A stretch of DNA of 42,386 nucleotides from assembly GCA_943354605.1 (NCBI GenBank), contig CALRCK010000001.1:41868-84253 (forward strand), read 5' to 3'. Origin of the DNA: Candidatus Uhrbacteria bacterium (lineage in GTDB: Bacteria; Patescibacteriota; Patescibacteriia; UBA9934). Of the stretch, positions 9,197-16,289 are shown piece after piece (positions within the stretch are counted from its first letter, which is position 1; each line of letters begins with the position of its first letter). The notes beneath the pieces were generated by a model. The model had not been told where the DNA came from. It did not search any database and worked only from the letters and a program-made list of their open reading frames with translations. The translations under genes and the position numbers were made by a program.

Positions 9197-9234
9197 TAAA
9201 AACTCGTATTTCTTGGCTAATCTTCGCTGGATTA

Positions 9235-9262
9235 TTGACGCAAATTCCCTGACCGCTATACT
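9235..9262 (+). promoter_or_regulatory. Promoter of tig
   Basis: TTGACG (9235-9240), a 16-bp spacer, TATACT (9257-9262). The expected transcript start is near 9269, leaving a leader of about 18 nt with no Shine-Dalgarno before ATG 9287. Confidence 0.75.
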
Positions 9263-9286
9263 ACTCAAACTTCATCCGATTTCCCT

Positions 9287-10576
9287 ATGTCGCACACCAT
9301 CGAACGCGTTGCCGATAACCAGATGAAAATCACCGTCGTTGTTCCAAAAGACAAGGTGTTCGCCGCAATGCATGTTGCCGCCGACGAGCTGTCTCGCGTG
9401 ATGAACATTCCAGGCTTCCGCCCAGGCGCGGCAAGCTACGACGTGGTAAAACAGCGCGTTGGTGAAATGAAAATCCTCGAGGAGGCTGCTGAGGAGCTGA
9501 TTCGCGCATCACTCGCTTCCGCGCTCATCGAGGAAGACTTGGACATTGTTGGAGCGCCGCATTTTACAATGGATGTAATGATTCCTGGAGAAGACCTCAT
9601 TTATAGCGCCGACATCGCGCTCATGCCAAAGGTGAAAAAGCTCGCGGACTACACAAAGCTCGTCGTTGAGCGAAAGCCAACGGAACCAACCCCGGAGATC
9701 ATTGAAACCGCAAAGAAGGATCTCGCCCGAATGCAAACAAAGGAAACACGCGCCGCAGCTGGAAAGAAGCTTGAACAGGGCGATAAAGCCGTCGTGAACC
9801 TCACCATGAAAAAGGATGGTGTGGTGCTTGAAGGTGGTGAAAGCCAGAATCACGGCGTGTACACCACCGAGGCACACTACATCGATGGTTTCGTGACCCA
9901 AATTCTCGGCATGGCAGAAGGCGACGAAAAAACCTTCACCCTAAAATTCCCAAAGGATCACTACCAGAAGCATCTTGCAGACAACGACGTAGACTTCACG
10001 GTTCGCTTGAACGAAATCTTCACCATCGAAACGCCAGAGCTTGATGAAGAATTCGCGAAGCGCCTTGGTTTCGAGAACGCGGCAATGCTCGAAGAAAAGC
10101 TCAAGGAAAATCTCGCCGCAGAAAGCGCCGTTGAAGAACGCCGCCGCCAGGAACGCGAATGCCTTGATCTTCTTGCGCAAAAATCTGAGTTCGACGTGAT
10201 CCCAGACATTCTCGTAAACCAGGAACTTGAGCGCATGCTTCGTGAACTCGAGCACTCTGTTGGCGAGAACGGTATGGAGCTGAAGGATTACTTGAAATCC
10301 ATCGGCAAGACGGTTGCAGAAACCAAACTCGATTTCACTCCAACCGCACTAACCCGCGTAAAAGTTGCGCTCCTTATTCGCGAGATTGGAAAGAAAGAGA
10401 ACATCGATGTCGACGCGAAGGCCGTCGATGCCGAGCTTGATGTGATTGCCGACCGACTTGGAGAAGACAACGAAAATCGTGCCCGCGTCTACGAACCAGA
10501 ATATCGCGAATTTGTAGAATCTCAAATGCGCAATCGCGCCGTCGTGGACCACATCATGGCCGCAATGGTGAAATAG
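9287..10576 (+). CDS. tig: Trigger factor (ribosome-associated chaperone)
   Basis: The 429-aa protein has the trigger-factor order. The N-terminal ribosome-binding domain carries a GFRPGAASYDVV variant of the GFRxGxxP signature. The middle PPIase-like domain (~155-245) contains GDKAVVNLTMKKDGVVLEGGE. The C-terminal helical domain spans ~250-429. It binds nascent chains at the ribosome exit tunnel. The promoter lies directly upstream and a strong terminator follows, so it is probably monocistronic. Divergence from the M23 gene is the only link to neighbours. Confidence 0.95.
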   Translation: MSHTIERVADNQMKITVVVPKDKVFAAMHVAADELSRVMNIPGFRPGAASYDVVKQRVGEMKILEEAAEELIRASLASALIEEDLDIVGAPHFTMDVMIPGEDLIYSADIALMPKVKKLADYTKLVVERKPTEPTPEIIETAKKDLARMQTKETRAAAGKKLEQGDKAVVNLTMKKDGVVLEGGESQNHGVYTTEAHYIDGFVTQILGMAEGDEKTFTLKFPKDHYQKHLADNDVDFTVRLNEIFTIETPELDEEFAKRLGFENAAMLEEKLKENLAAESAVEERRRQERECLDLLAQKSEFDVIPDILVNQELERMLRELEHSVGENGMELKDYLKSIGKTVAETKLDFTPTALTRVKVALLIREIGKKENIDVDAKAVDAELDVIADRLGEDNENRARVYEPEYREFVESQMRNRAVVDHIMAAMVK

Positions 10577-10582
10577 TTTACA

Positions 10583-10615
10583 CAAAACGAGATCGACACG
10601 ATCTCGTTTTGTTTT
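10583..10615. terminator. Bidirectional terminator between tig and the hypermodification-like gene
   Basis: CAAAACGAGATCG and CGATCTCGTTTTG make a perfect 13-bp stem with loop ACA. A T-run follows on the plus strand, and the A-rich left flank serves the minus strand, where the convergent gene ends at 10615. Confidence 0.85.
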
Positions 10616-11550
10616 CATCGGTAGATTCTTTTTCTCCCGTTTCCGGCCCTCAGATTCGTATACTTTCGAAATTCACACCCGATTCCTTCCCAGTTCTCCA
10701 CCGACAGCCGGAGCGGCACACCATCGATCGTGATTCCGGTCTCAAAGGGAATCGACCGCAGCCTCATAGCGAGATCGACGAAATCCGCGGCACCATTAAT
10801 CATCTGCATTGTTGGAATCGATCCTGGGCCAATAGGGAACGCGGCAAAAAGGTCTATGCGATCCGGATATTGATACGCGATATCGATAAGAACCTCGGTC
10901 CAAAGAAATTCCAAATTGAATCCGAACACTGGAAGAGTCCTTTTCACACCACCAAGCACCGACATCGCCCTCCACGATTCAATTTCGCCAGCGATCTTTT
11001 GCATGATCGATGGTAAATACTCGCAGATAAACCGCTCCCTATTCGGCGTTGAGCTCTTTTGAATCGTTGAGACTGGAAACACATACGGTGTTCCGTATCG
11101 CGGTCGCGACGACGCCATGAGTCGATCATAAAGCTCGCGATTTTTCTCGGGATCGAATGATAATAGCCCAACACTCTCAATCGTCTCCGGCCGCGCAACC
11201 ATACGGCAGTAAAACATGTTCAAGAGCCACAGCGGGAAGTCATCCCGCAGTGGATTCAACGTCGTGTGAATCGCGATAGTTTGCTTATCGAACTCTCGAA
11301 ACACATTGCAGAATCGATACCTCTGCAAAATTGGATCGTTCGTATACGGCATCGGCGCATTCGAGATTTTCTTTTGCCAAATCGACAGTCGTTCATGAGC
11401 AAAATCACAAATTTCTTTCACTATCGTCAAATTAGCGAGATCGGATTCACGATCAATCACGCCGACGTGACGAGACCAGTGACGGTAGAGAACACGAATG
11501 TGGTGGGGAAGTTCCATAGAATTCGTACTTCTCCGAACGTTTGAAACCAT
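10615..11550 (-). CDS. Putative DNA-base hypermodification protein (HMUDK/aGPT-PPlase-like)
   Basis: The 311-aa protein resembles the helical nucleotide-modifying families described in phage thymine hypermodification (5-hmdU DNA kinase helical domain and alpha-glutamyl/putrescinyl-thymine pyrophosphorylases). The key block is PMPYTNDPILQRYRFCNVFRE (about residue 67), close to the family pattern PWTxDPILxxYRFCNVxRExD. Downstream, TLPVFGFNLEFLWTEVLIDI and FPIGPGS match the later conserved helices and GPG turn. ATG 11550 was used; M12 (11517) is an alternative. It is divergent from an ORF6N gene across a palindrome. No 5-hmU-forming enzyme is visible nearby, so the substrate is unclear. The assignment is from memory of the family, not a search. 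Confidence 0.6.
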   Translation of the reverse strand: MVSNVRRSTNSMELPHHIRVLYRHWSRHVGVIDRESDLANLTIVKEICDFAHERLSIWQKKISNAPMPYTNDPILQRYRFCNVFREFDKQTIAIHTTLNPLRDDFPLWLLNMFYCRMVARPETIESVGLLSFDPEKNRELYDRLMASSRPRYGTPYVFPVSTIQKSSTPNRERFICEYLPSIMQKIAGEIESWRAMSVLGGVKRTLPVFGFNLEFLWTEVLIDIAYQYPDRIDLFAAFPIGPGSIPTMQMINGAADFVDLAMRLRSIPFETGITIDGVPLRLSVENWEGIGCEFRKYTNLRAGNGRKRIYR

Positions 11551-11568
11551 TTTTACACATCGGAGCTA

Positions 11569-11597
11569 TTCGCGATACTGGTAGGATTTTGTATATC
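11569..11597 (+). promoter_or_regulatory. Candidate promoter of the ORF6N gene
   Basis: TTCGCG (11569-11574), a 17-bp spacer and TATATC (11592-11597) place the transcript start at about 11603-11605, at the left edge of the palindrome. Both hexamers are imperfect. Confidence 0.4.
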
Positions 11598-11601
11598 CCA
11601 A

Positions 11602-11628
11602 CTTGAGGTCGCAAATTGCGACCTCAAG
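11602..11628. repeat. Upstream palindrome at the ORF6N locus (putative operator)
   Basis: CTTGAGGTCGCAA and TTGCGACCTCAAG flank a single A: a perfect 27-bp palindrome (11-bp stem, AAATT loop). It lies between the divergent hypermodification-like and ORF6N genes. Read in the ORF6N frame it encodes LRSQIATSR, matching LRSQFVILK inside that gene. Confidence 0.85.
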
Positions 11629-11653
11629 ACCCTCACTCTCGAATAAAGACTCT

Positions 11654-12163
11654 ATGCTCCCGCTTTTACCGACAGAGATTATTGAAAATCGAATATTCAT
11701 CGTTCGCGGAAAGAAAGTGATGGTCGATAGGGATCTCGCTCGATTATACGGAGTAAAAACCACGGTCCTCAACCAAGCCGTTCGAAGAAACATTGATCGT
11801 TTTCCTCAAAACTTCTGCTTCCAACTTACCGAGGACGAATGGAGATCTTTAAGATCACAATTTGTGATCTTAAAGCCTGGTCGTGGTGGCAAAGGGTTCC
11901 GCCCACTCGTGTTCACCGAACACGGAATTGCTATGCTTTCTGGCGTTCTTAAAAGTAAGCGCGCAATTGCAATCAATATCCAAATCATCAACGCATTCAT
12001 CTCTCTCCGCGACATGGCACTCGAACATTCCGATCTCCGGTTACGAATCGACTTCCTGGAAAAACACTACGACGAGCAGTTCAAAATCGTCTTTAATGCG
12101 TTACGACAGACGATTGATGACGATTCCAGGAAAAGCAAAATTGGATTCAAAGGGGAGAAGTAG
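11654..12163 (+). CDS. ORF6N-domain DNA-binding protein
   Basis: The 169-aa protein is an ORF6N protein: IIENRIFIVRGKKVMVDRDLARLYGVKTTVLNQAVRRNIDRFP, then LRSQ, then FTEHGIAMLSGVLKSKRAIAINIQII. A helical, possibly coiled C-terminal tail (residues ~118-169) follows. ORF6N is a KilA-N-related domain found in phage antirepressors and in many bacterial chromosomes. The ATG at 11654 matches family starts; the track's TTG at 11603 lies inside the upstream palindrome. A second palindrome is embedded in its coding sequence. It probably binds DNA and may control itself and the divergent gene. Confidence 0.85.
   Translation: MLPLLPTEIIENRIFIVRGKKVMVDRDLARLYGVKTTVLNQAVRRNIDRFPQNFCFQLTEDEWRSLRSQFVILKPGRGGKGFRPLVFTEHGIAMLSGVLKSKRAIAINIQIINAFISLRDMALEHSDLRLRIDFLEKHYDEQFKIVFNALRQTIDDDSRKSKIGFKGEK
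11847..11875. repeat. Palindrome inside the ORF6N coding sequence
   Basis: CTTTAAGATCACAA and TTGTGATCTTAAAG flank a single T: a perfect 29-bp palindrome. It encodes LRSQFVILK. It matches the upstream palindrome except for transitions on one arm that are mirrored on the other. Confidence 0.85.
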
Positions 12164-12170
12164 GTACACT
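12141..12170 (+). promoter_or_regulatory. Promoter of nfo
   Basis: TTGGAT (12141-12146), an 18-bp spacer, TACACT (12165-12170). ATG 12179 is 8 nt after the -10, so the message would be leaderless or nearly so. It overlaps the ORF6N 3' end. Confidence 0.6.
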
Positions 12171-12178
12171 TTCTCTAT

Positions 12179-13036
12179 ATGCGATTTGGAGCACACGTTT
12201 CAGCGGCCGGTGGTTTGTGGAAGGCGGGACCGGCCGGGAAGGATCTGGGATGCGAAGTTATCCAAATCTTTTCTCGTTCTCCGCAAATGTTCGCGGCAAA
12301 ACCGATACGTGACGAGGACGCCGCAACGTTTCGTGAGTCGATGAAAGAGAACGATATCAAAGATGTGTATATTCACGCGCCGTACATCGTAAACCTTGCA
12401 TCAGCGAAGAACACCACACGTTTCGGATCGGTAAAGATTCTTCGCGAGGAACTCGAACGCGGCACGCAACTCGGCGCAAAGGCGATCATGTTTCATCCGG
12501 GATCGGCGAAGGAAATCGGACAGGAGGCAGGGGTTGAGGCGGTGATTAAAGGCCTCGATCGCATCATGGACGGATACGAAGGAAGCTGTCAGCTCCTCAT
12601 CGAAATCTCGGCTGGCGCAGGGGCGGTGATGGGCGATGAATTTGAGGAGATTGCCGCGTTCATCGACGGAGCAGAGCGAGGCAAAGAAATTGGCGTGTGT
12701 TTCGACACACAGCATGCATTCGCTTCTGGGTACGACCTGCGGACAAAAGAAGCCGTCGATCAAACATTTAAAGATTTCGATCGCATCGTCGGCCTCAAAA
12801 AACTCGTCGCGTCGCATTGTAATGACAGCAAGATTGAGTTCGACGGCCACAAAGATCGTCATCAACATCTCGGTCACGGCTTCATCGGCGCCGACGCATT
12901 CAAATACATTGTTGAACATCCAAAACTTCAACATATCGATCTCATTCTCGAAACGCCGTTCGACGGAGAAGAGGAGAAGGGAAGTCGCGAAGAGGATATT
13001 GCGCTCCTCAAGAAGTTTCGAAAGGGGATGAAATAG
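12179..13036 (+). CDS. nfo: Endonuclease IV (AP endonuclease)
   Basis: This is a zinc-dependent endonuclease that nicks 5' of abasic sites in base-excision repair. The 285-aa TIM-barrel protein carries the family blocks GAHVSAAGG, IFSRSPQMF (with IHAPYIVNLAS following), FHPGS, LIEISAGAG, CFDTQHAFASGYD, HCNDSK, DRHQHLGHGFIG and LETP, which hold the metal ligands. Small variants from the usual motifs (EISAGAG for ENTAGQG, DTQHAF for DTCHAF) are present but keep the ligand residues. Its own promoter overlaps the ORF6N tail, and a terminator follows. Confidence 0.93.
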   Translation: MRFGAHVSAAGGLWKAGPAGKDLGCEVIQIFSRSPQMFAAKPIRDEDAATFRESMKENDIKDVYIHAPYIVNLASAKNTTRFGSVKILREELERGTQLGAKAIMFHPGSAKEIGQEAGVEAVIKGLDRIMDGYEGSCQLLIEISAGAGAVMGDEFEEIAAFIDGAERGKEIGVCFDTQHAFASGYDLRTKEAVDQTFKDFDRIVGLKKLVASHCNDSKIEFDGHKDRHQHLGHGFIGADAFKYIVEHPKLQHIDLILETPFDGEEEKGSREEDIALLKKFRKGMK

Positions 13037-13061
13037 AACTTTATAAAGTTTGTAATAACAA

Positions 13062-13095
13062 CAGCCGCTCTCCTCCAAGAGCGGCTGCATGTTTT
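13062..13095 (+). terminator. Intrinsic terminator after nfo
   Basis: CAGCCGCTCT and AGAGCGGCTG form a perfect 10-bp stem with loop CCTCCA, followed by CATGTTTTTG. Confidence 0.85.
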
Positions 13096-13107
13096 TGTCG
13101 TCGTTGT

Positions 13108-13473
13108 TCACTTTCTTTGTGCGAGATTGATGCCGGCCTGAAACGCCTCGCCGAAAAGCTTTTCCAAGAGGACTTCGAATCCGTCATCGTCATCACACCC
13201 AACACCACACAAGCTCACCAGCGCATCGCCGGCCGCCGTTTTCGGCACCTTCATCGCGTAAGCGATCCGCATCGGCTCATCTCCGACCTCCGTCTCCCAT
13301 GCGCGATATTCCTCGAGGCTCTCGAACGAGTTGATGCGGACGGTTCCGTTTTCGCAAAAAAGAATCATGACAAGCTCCGTGATGTTGTATCCGACATTCG
13401 CAGTACCAAACCGCCGAAAATTCAGCAGCTCGGCTCTGGGCGCAAAGGGAGATAAGCCTATCTCAACCCTCAC
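13108..13473 (-). CDS. Unknown protein, second gene of a two-gene operon
   Basis: The 121-aa protein belongs to no family I recognise. It is acidic, with mixed beta and helical character, a Cys/Asp-rich stretch (SLCGVGCDDDDGFEVLLEKLF) and a C-terminal amphipathic helix. The start is GTG at 13473, with AGAGG about 11 nt upstream. It begins 42 nt after the stop of the minus-strand gene at 13516. The competing plus-strand ORF is Arg/His-rich and lacks a start signal. No signal peptide or membrane segment is seen. Confidence 0.55.
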   Translation of the reverse strand: MRVEIGLSPFAPRAELLNFRRFGTANVGYNITELVMILFCENGTVRINSFESLEEYRAWETEVGDEPMRIAYAMKVPKTAAGDALVSLCGVGCDDDDGFEVLLEKLFGEAFQAGINLAQRK

Positions 13474-13515
13474 GCCGCGTAACGCCTCTTGTTTTACTCT
13501 ATGTCGACTGAACCA

Positions 13516-13947
13516 CTAAAACGCAGCGCACACGCTGTAACGGAACAGATCAATCTCCACAAGCGTGCCTTCATAGAAATAGTCCCCCTCCCGAGAGAAC
13601 TCCAACATGTGGAGCGAGAGGGACCGCTTGTGAATCCCAGGCACCGTAGACCACGCCGTCGCCTTCCCGGAAGAATCCCACCTGACAACGATATCGTTTA
13701 CATCATGAACCTGAAGCCGCAAGCGACTGAGAGCCCATTCCGGAATTGCTTCGGCGAGGATCTCCCGCAGCGCCGCCTCCTGCTCCCCGCTGACCGCGAC
13801 GACACCACCATTTCCCTTACATTCCTGAAGAGCCTTATTCCTATAGAAGTCGAGATCGGTGACACCGAAAACGAGATTGAGGCGTGCGAGATATCCTTCA
13901 CTCAACAGGATTTTCCGCACCTCTTCCATCGACCTTGATTTGTACAT
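13516..13947 (-). CDS. Unknown protein, first gene of a two-gene operon
   Basis: The 143-aa protein has no recognised family. N-terminal helices (RSMEEVRKILLSEGYLARL) are followed by an alpha/beta region with EIPEW-like and W-rich segments. The start is certain: TGGAGGACAA precedes the ATG at 13947, an excellent Shine-Dalgarno and the only strong one in the window apart from GGAG at 19867. The pair reads away from the TrmB gene, and its promoter must lie in the shared 138-bp AT-rich region. Confidence 0.65.
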   Translation of the reverse strand: MYKSRSMEEVRKILLSEGYLARLNLVFGVTDLDFYRNKALQECKGNGGVVAVSGEQEAALREILAEAIPEWALSRLRLQVHDVNDIVVRWDSSGKATAWSTVPGIHKRSLSLHMLEFSREGDYFYEGTLVEIDLFRYSVCAAF

Positions 13948-13950
13948 TTG

Positions 13951-13956
13951 TCCTCC
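13951..13956 (-). promoter_or_regulatory. Strong Shine-Dalgarno
   Basis: GGAGGA on the minus strand lies 3-8 nt before the ATG at 13947. Most genes here lack such a site, which makes it notable. Confidence 0.8.
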
Positions 13957-14001
13957 AGTTGTTTTGTCTGTGCGTTACTTCCGATTTTATCGGACAACGT
14001 A

Positions 14002-14062
14002 CTATATCATATCTTTACACATAAATCAATATATTGTTCTATATCAGATATTGGTGTATACT
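14002..14062 (+). promoter_or_regulatory. trmB promoter with repeated operator
   Basis: TTGTTC (14034-14039), a 17-bp spacer, TATACT (14057-14062). CTATATCATATCTT (14002-14015) is repeated as CTATATCAGATATT (14039-14052; 11 of 14 identical), and the second copy fills the spacer. It contains the palindrome ATATC-A-GATAT. This suggests repression by a bound regulator, plausibly the TrmB protein itself. Confidence 0.65.
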
Positions 14063-14085
14063 CCCTATATACACACTAAACCCTT

Positions 14086-14889
14086 ATGACTGCACAATCA
14101 GCCCAAAAACGAAACGAACCACTATACGCCGCCTTAAAAAGCCTCGGCCTCACCGAAGGGGAAGCGACGCTGTATATTCTTTCGTTAGAAATTGGACCGC
14201 ATCCAATTTCACAAGTTGCAGAGAAAATGGGTATTTCTCGTCCGAATATCTATAAGCTCATTAAAACACTTGAAGATAGGGGGCTCGCAGCACTTCCAAA
14301 AGGCGGGAAGCTCAAGCGATTTAGCGTGTTTTCGCCGTCGCTTGTTTCTGAACTGCTGAAAAAGAAAGAAAAGGAGCGTGCCGAGATTCAAAATGGCTTC
14401 ACGTCAACACTTCCGGATCTCCTCACAAAATATCGGCGTGGCGATCTTCCAAGCAGCGCTCGCATCTATCAAGGCCGGGGGCAGTATCTTTCAGCGCTTT
14501 TTGCGCTACCGGAAGAAGCGAAGGATTCAATCGATTTCTTCGGATCCGCTGATTACTTTTTGGATCTCATCGATCGCGACGATCAAAAAGAATATATTGC
14601 TGAGCGCCGAAAGCGCGGACTCAGATCTCGCATATTATCTTTGCCGGGACCGAATGCGAACAGAATGGCGGAAACGGATCAGGAGGAGATGCGAGAAACT
14701 CGAATTCTTGTCGGACTCGATCCATTTAAAACATCATTCCATTTCTCAGCCGATAAAATTATCTTCTGGCAGCCAGAGAATCTTCTCGCGATTCGAATCG
14801 AGGACGATCTCATCGTTGCGATGATGAAAAGCATGTACGAATATTTATGGGCGAACGCCACAAGGCCCGAAACAAGTAACTTAAATTAA
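14086..14889 (+). CDS. TrmB-family transcriptional regulator
   Basis: The 267-aa protein has an N-terminal winged helix (residues ~12-80; LGLTEGEATLYILSLEIGPHPISQVAEKMGISRPNIYKLIKTLEDRGLAAL), then a coiled segment (LLKKKEKERAEI), and a C-terminal effector-type domain with FFGSADYFLDLI. TrmB regulators in Archaea sense sugars; CPR members are mostly uncharacterised. A promoter with a direct-repeat operator precedes it. The ASCH-like gene starts one base after its stop codon, and a DUF167 gene overlaps that, so these three probably form one operon. Confidence 0.85.
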   Translation: MTAQSAQKRNEPLYAALKSLGLTEGEATLYILSLEIGPHPISQVAEKMGISRPNIYKLIKTLEDRGLAALPKGGKLKRFSVFSPSLVSELLKKKEKERAEIQNGFTSTLPDLLTKYRRGDLPSSARIYQGRGQYLSALFALPEEAKDSIDFFGSADYFLDLIDRDDQKEYIAERRKRGLRSRILSLPGPNANRMAETDQEEMRETRILVGLDPFKTSFHFSADKIIFWQPENLLAIRIEDDLIVAMMKSMYEYLWANATRPETSNLN

Positions 14890-14890
14890 T

Positions 14891-15313
14891 ATGGACCACG
14901 TTGCGATCATGACGCCGTCGTGGAAACTGATCCCGAAGATTCTCAGTGGCGAAAAATCGATCGAGTCTCGCTGGTATCAAACGCGACGAGCGCCGTGGAA
15001 CACGATTTCGATCGGGGACAGGGTATTTTTTAAAGATTCAGGGAAATCGATCACAGCAAAGGCAGTCGTTTCGCGGGTGTGGCAATTTGAGATCAAGTCG
15101 ATGAAGGATGCAGAAAAAATCGTTACCGAATTTGGTCAGCGAATCTGCCTCGTGAATCCGAATGTTGCGACGTGGGGGAAGGTTCCCAAATACTGCATCC
15201 TCATTGAGCTCAACCATCCCGAATCGATTCCGCCGTTCACGATCAACAAACGCGGATTTGGCGCAGGAGCTGCGTGGATCTCGACTGATTCACTCGAGAA
15301 CATTCGCGTATGA
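14891..15313 (+). CDS. ASCH/PUA-like domain protein
   Basis: The 140-aa protein has the ASCH-type opening: a lysine/isoleucine segment (WKLIPKILSGEKSIESRW) and GDRVFFKDSGKSITAKAVVSRVWQFE, i.e. the G-K-x-[IE]-E-R and GD motifs of PUA-like RNA-binding folds. ASCH proteins are thought to bind RNA or nucleotides; some hydrolyse acetylated nucleosides. The ATG at 14891 follows the TrmB stop by one base and the stop overlaps the next gene by 4 bp. The specific role is unknown. Confidence 0.65.
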   Translation: MDHVAIMTPSWKLIPKILSGEKSIESRWYQTRRAPWNTISIGDRVFFKDSGKSITAKAVVSRVWQFEIKSMKDAEKIVTEFGQRICLVNPNVATWGKVPKYCILIELNHPESIPPFTINKRGFGAGAAWISTDSLENIRV

Positions 15314-15531
15314 AAATCACCGTCACTGTAAAGCCAAATTCGGGGCGGTCGGAAATCGAGAACCTCGACGGCGAATCGTTCGTTGTTCGATTGAAATCTG
15401 CGCCGGTGGACGGAAAAGCAAACGCAGAGCTCATTCGATTACTTTCAAAATATTTTCGCGTTCCCCAGAAATCGGTTGCCATAAAAACCGGCGCGAATGC
15501 AAAGAAAAAACTCGTCGAAATCCTTCAGTGA
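15310..15531 (+). CDS. DUF167 (YggU-family) protein
   Basis: The 73-aa protein matches the DUF167/YggU fold: VKPNSGRSEI, the signature APVDGKANAELIRLLSKYF, then VAIKTGANAKKKLVEI. The function is not established for the family. The ATGA overlap with the ASCH-like gene indicates translational coupling. A terminator-like hairpin follows about 100 nt later. Confidence 0.88.
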   Translation: MKITVTVKPNSGRSEIENLDGESFVVRLKSAPVDGKANAELIRLLSKYFRVPQKSVAIKTGANAKKKLVEILQ

Positions 15532-15633
15532 AATCTTGTCCACATCAATGCACTTGTGTTCATTTCCTGTGTCGATATACTCACAGCAGAGGCTCCTCTC
15601 CCAGCACTCCAGTGGAAGAGGAGCTGACCATCT

Positions 15634-15660
15634 CCGGAGCATATTGCTCTGGATTTTGTT
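15634..15660 (+). terminator. Terminator of the trmB operon
   Basis: CCGGAGCA and TGCTCTGG pair (one G-T) around loop TAT, followed by ATTTTGTT. A weaker hairpin, GCTCCTCT/AGAGGAGC, lies just before it. The convergent yidD gene ends at 15659. Confidence 0.6.
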
Positions 15661-15907
15661 ATGGCCGATCAACTCCGCCCTCGGCCCATGGATGACATCG
15701 AAGAATACGCAACGCGCCTTTCGTGACGCCGACGGTAACACCGTCTTTCAATATCGATTGCCGACAATATTCCGAGCAGGAAGGATAAAACGGACAAAAC
15801 CCCAACGGATACATCGCCTTCATCGGTCCGTGGTCAAACGAAAGGGTTCGCTGATACAGAATAATCGGTGCCGTTGCGATTTTCCGAACCATCAATGTAG
15901 CCGTCAT
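15659..15907 (-). CDS. yidD: Membrane protein insertion efficiency factor YidD
   Basis: The 82-aa protein carries the YidD signature: YQRTLSFDHG, CPFYPSCSEYC and RCHPWAEGGVDRP. YidD is a small amphipathic inner-membrane-associated protein that helps YidC insert membrane proteins. It overlaps the end of rnpA by 4 bp, the usual arrangement. The expected next gene, yidC, is absent here; the convergent trmB operon occupies that side. Confidence 0.93.
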   Translation of the reverse strand: MTATLMVRKIATAPIILYQRTLSFDHGPMKAMYPLGFCPFYPSCSEYCRQSILKDGVTVGVTKGALRILRCHPWAEGGVDRP

Positions 15908-16242
15908 AACAATTTCGCACGATGCAGTGTGCTCCGAAGCTTTGCTTCTTTTTGGCGGTAATCGAGATCGAGCGCAGGCTTCGCGGTTAAAAAAATCACA
16001 TCGAACCCCGGCTTAATTTCCTTCATCATCGATCGCACAATTTCGCGATACTGCCGACGGATCCGGTTGCGATCAACCGCCCTCTTGCTCACTTTTGTTC
16101 CAACAACAACCGCGAATCGCGACGACGCGAGAGTATTTTTTACCACTTTCACACCACAAGCTGTATCAAAAGCACCGGCCTTGGATTTCAAGACTCGAGC
16201 AATATCTTTCTCGTGGCGCAGTCGAAAATCTTTCGCGAGCAT
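15904..16242 (-). CDS. rnpA: Ribonuclease P protein component
   Basis: The 112-aa protein has the RnpA signature KVSKRAVDRNRIRRQYRE (the RNR motif) preceded by RFAVVVGTKV, and the N-terminal RLRHEKDIARVL. It assists the catalytic RNA in trimming tRNA 5' ends. It lies in the conserved rpmH-rnpA-yidD order, but rpmH and rnpA are separated by a 186-bp spacer carrying a terminator and an inverted repeat. Confidence 0.95.
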   Translation of the reverse strand: MLAKDFRLRHEKDIARVLKSKAGAFDTACGVKVVKNTLASSRFAVVVGTKVSKRAVDRNRIRRQYREIVRSMMKEIKPGFDVIFLTAKPALDLDYRQKEAKLRSTLHRAKLL

Positions 16243-16289
16243 AGAATCGAATTGAACCGAACCGACAGCGTTGGGATATTTGCGTCGAG

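Noticed and set aside
9213-9230. TTGGCTAA site as operator for tig
   Set aside because: The tig-proximal half is degenerate and only 4 bp from the -35, unlike the 16-17 bp seen for the cell-wall genes.
13117-13455. Plus-strand ORF opposite the 13108 gene
   Set aside because: Arg/His-rich shadow composition; the minus strand continues an operon with a strong Shine-Dalgarno gene.
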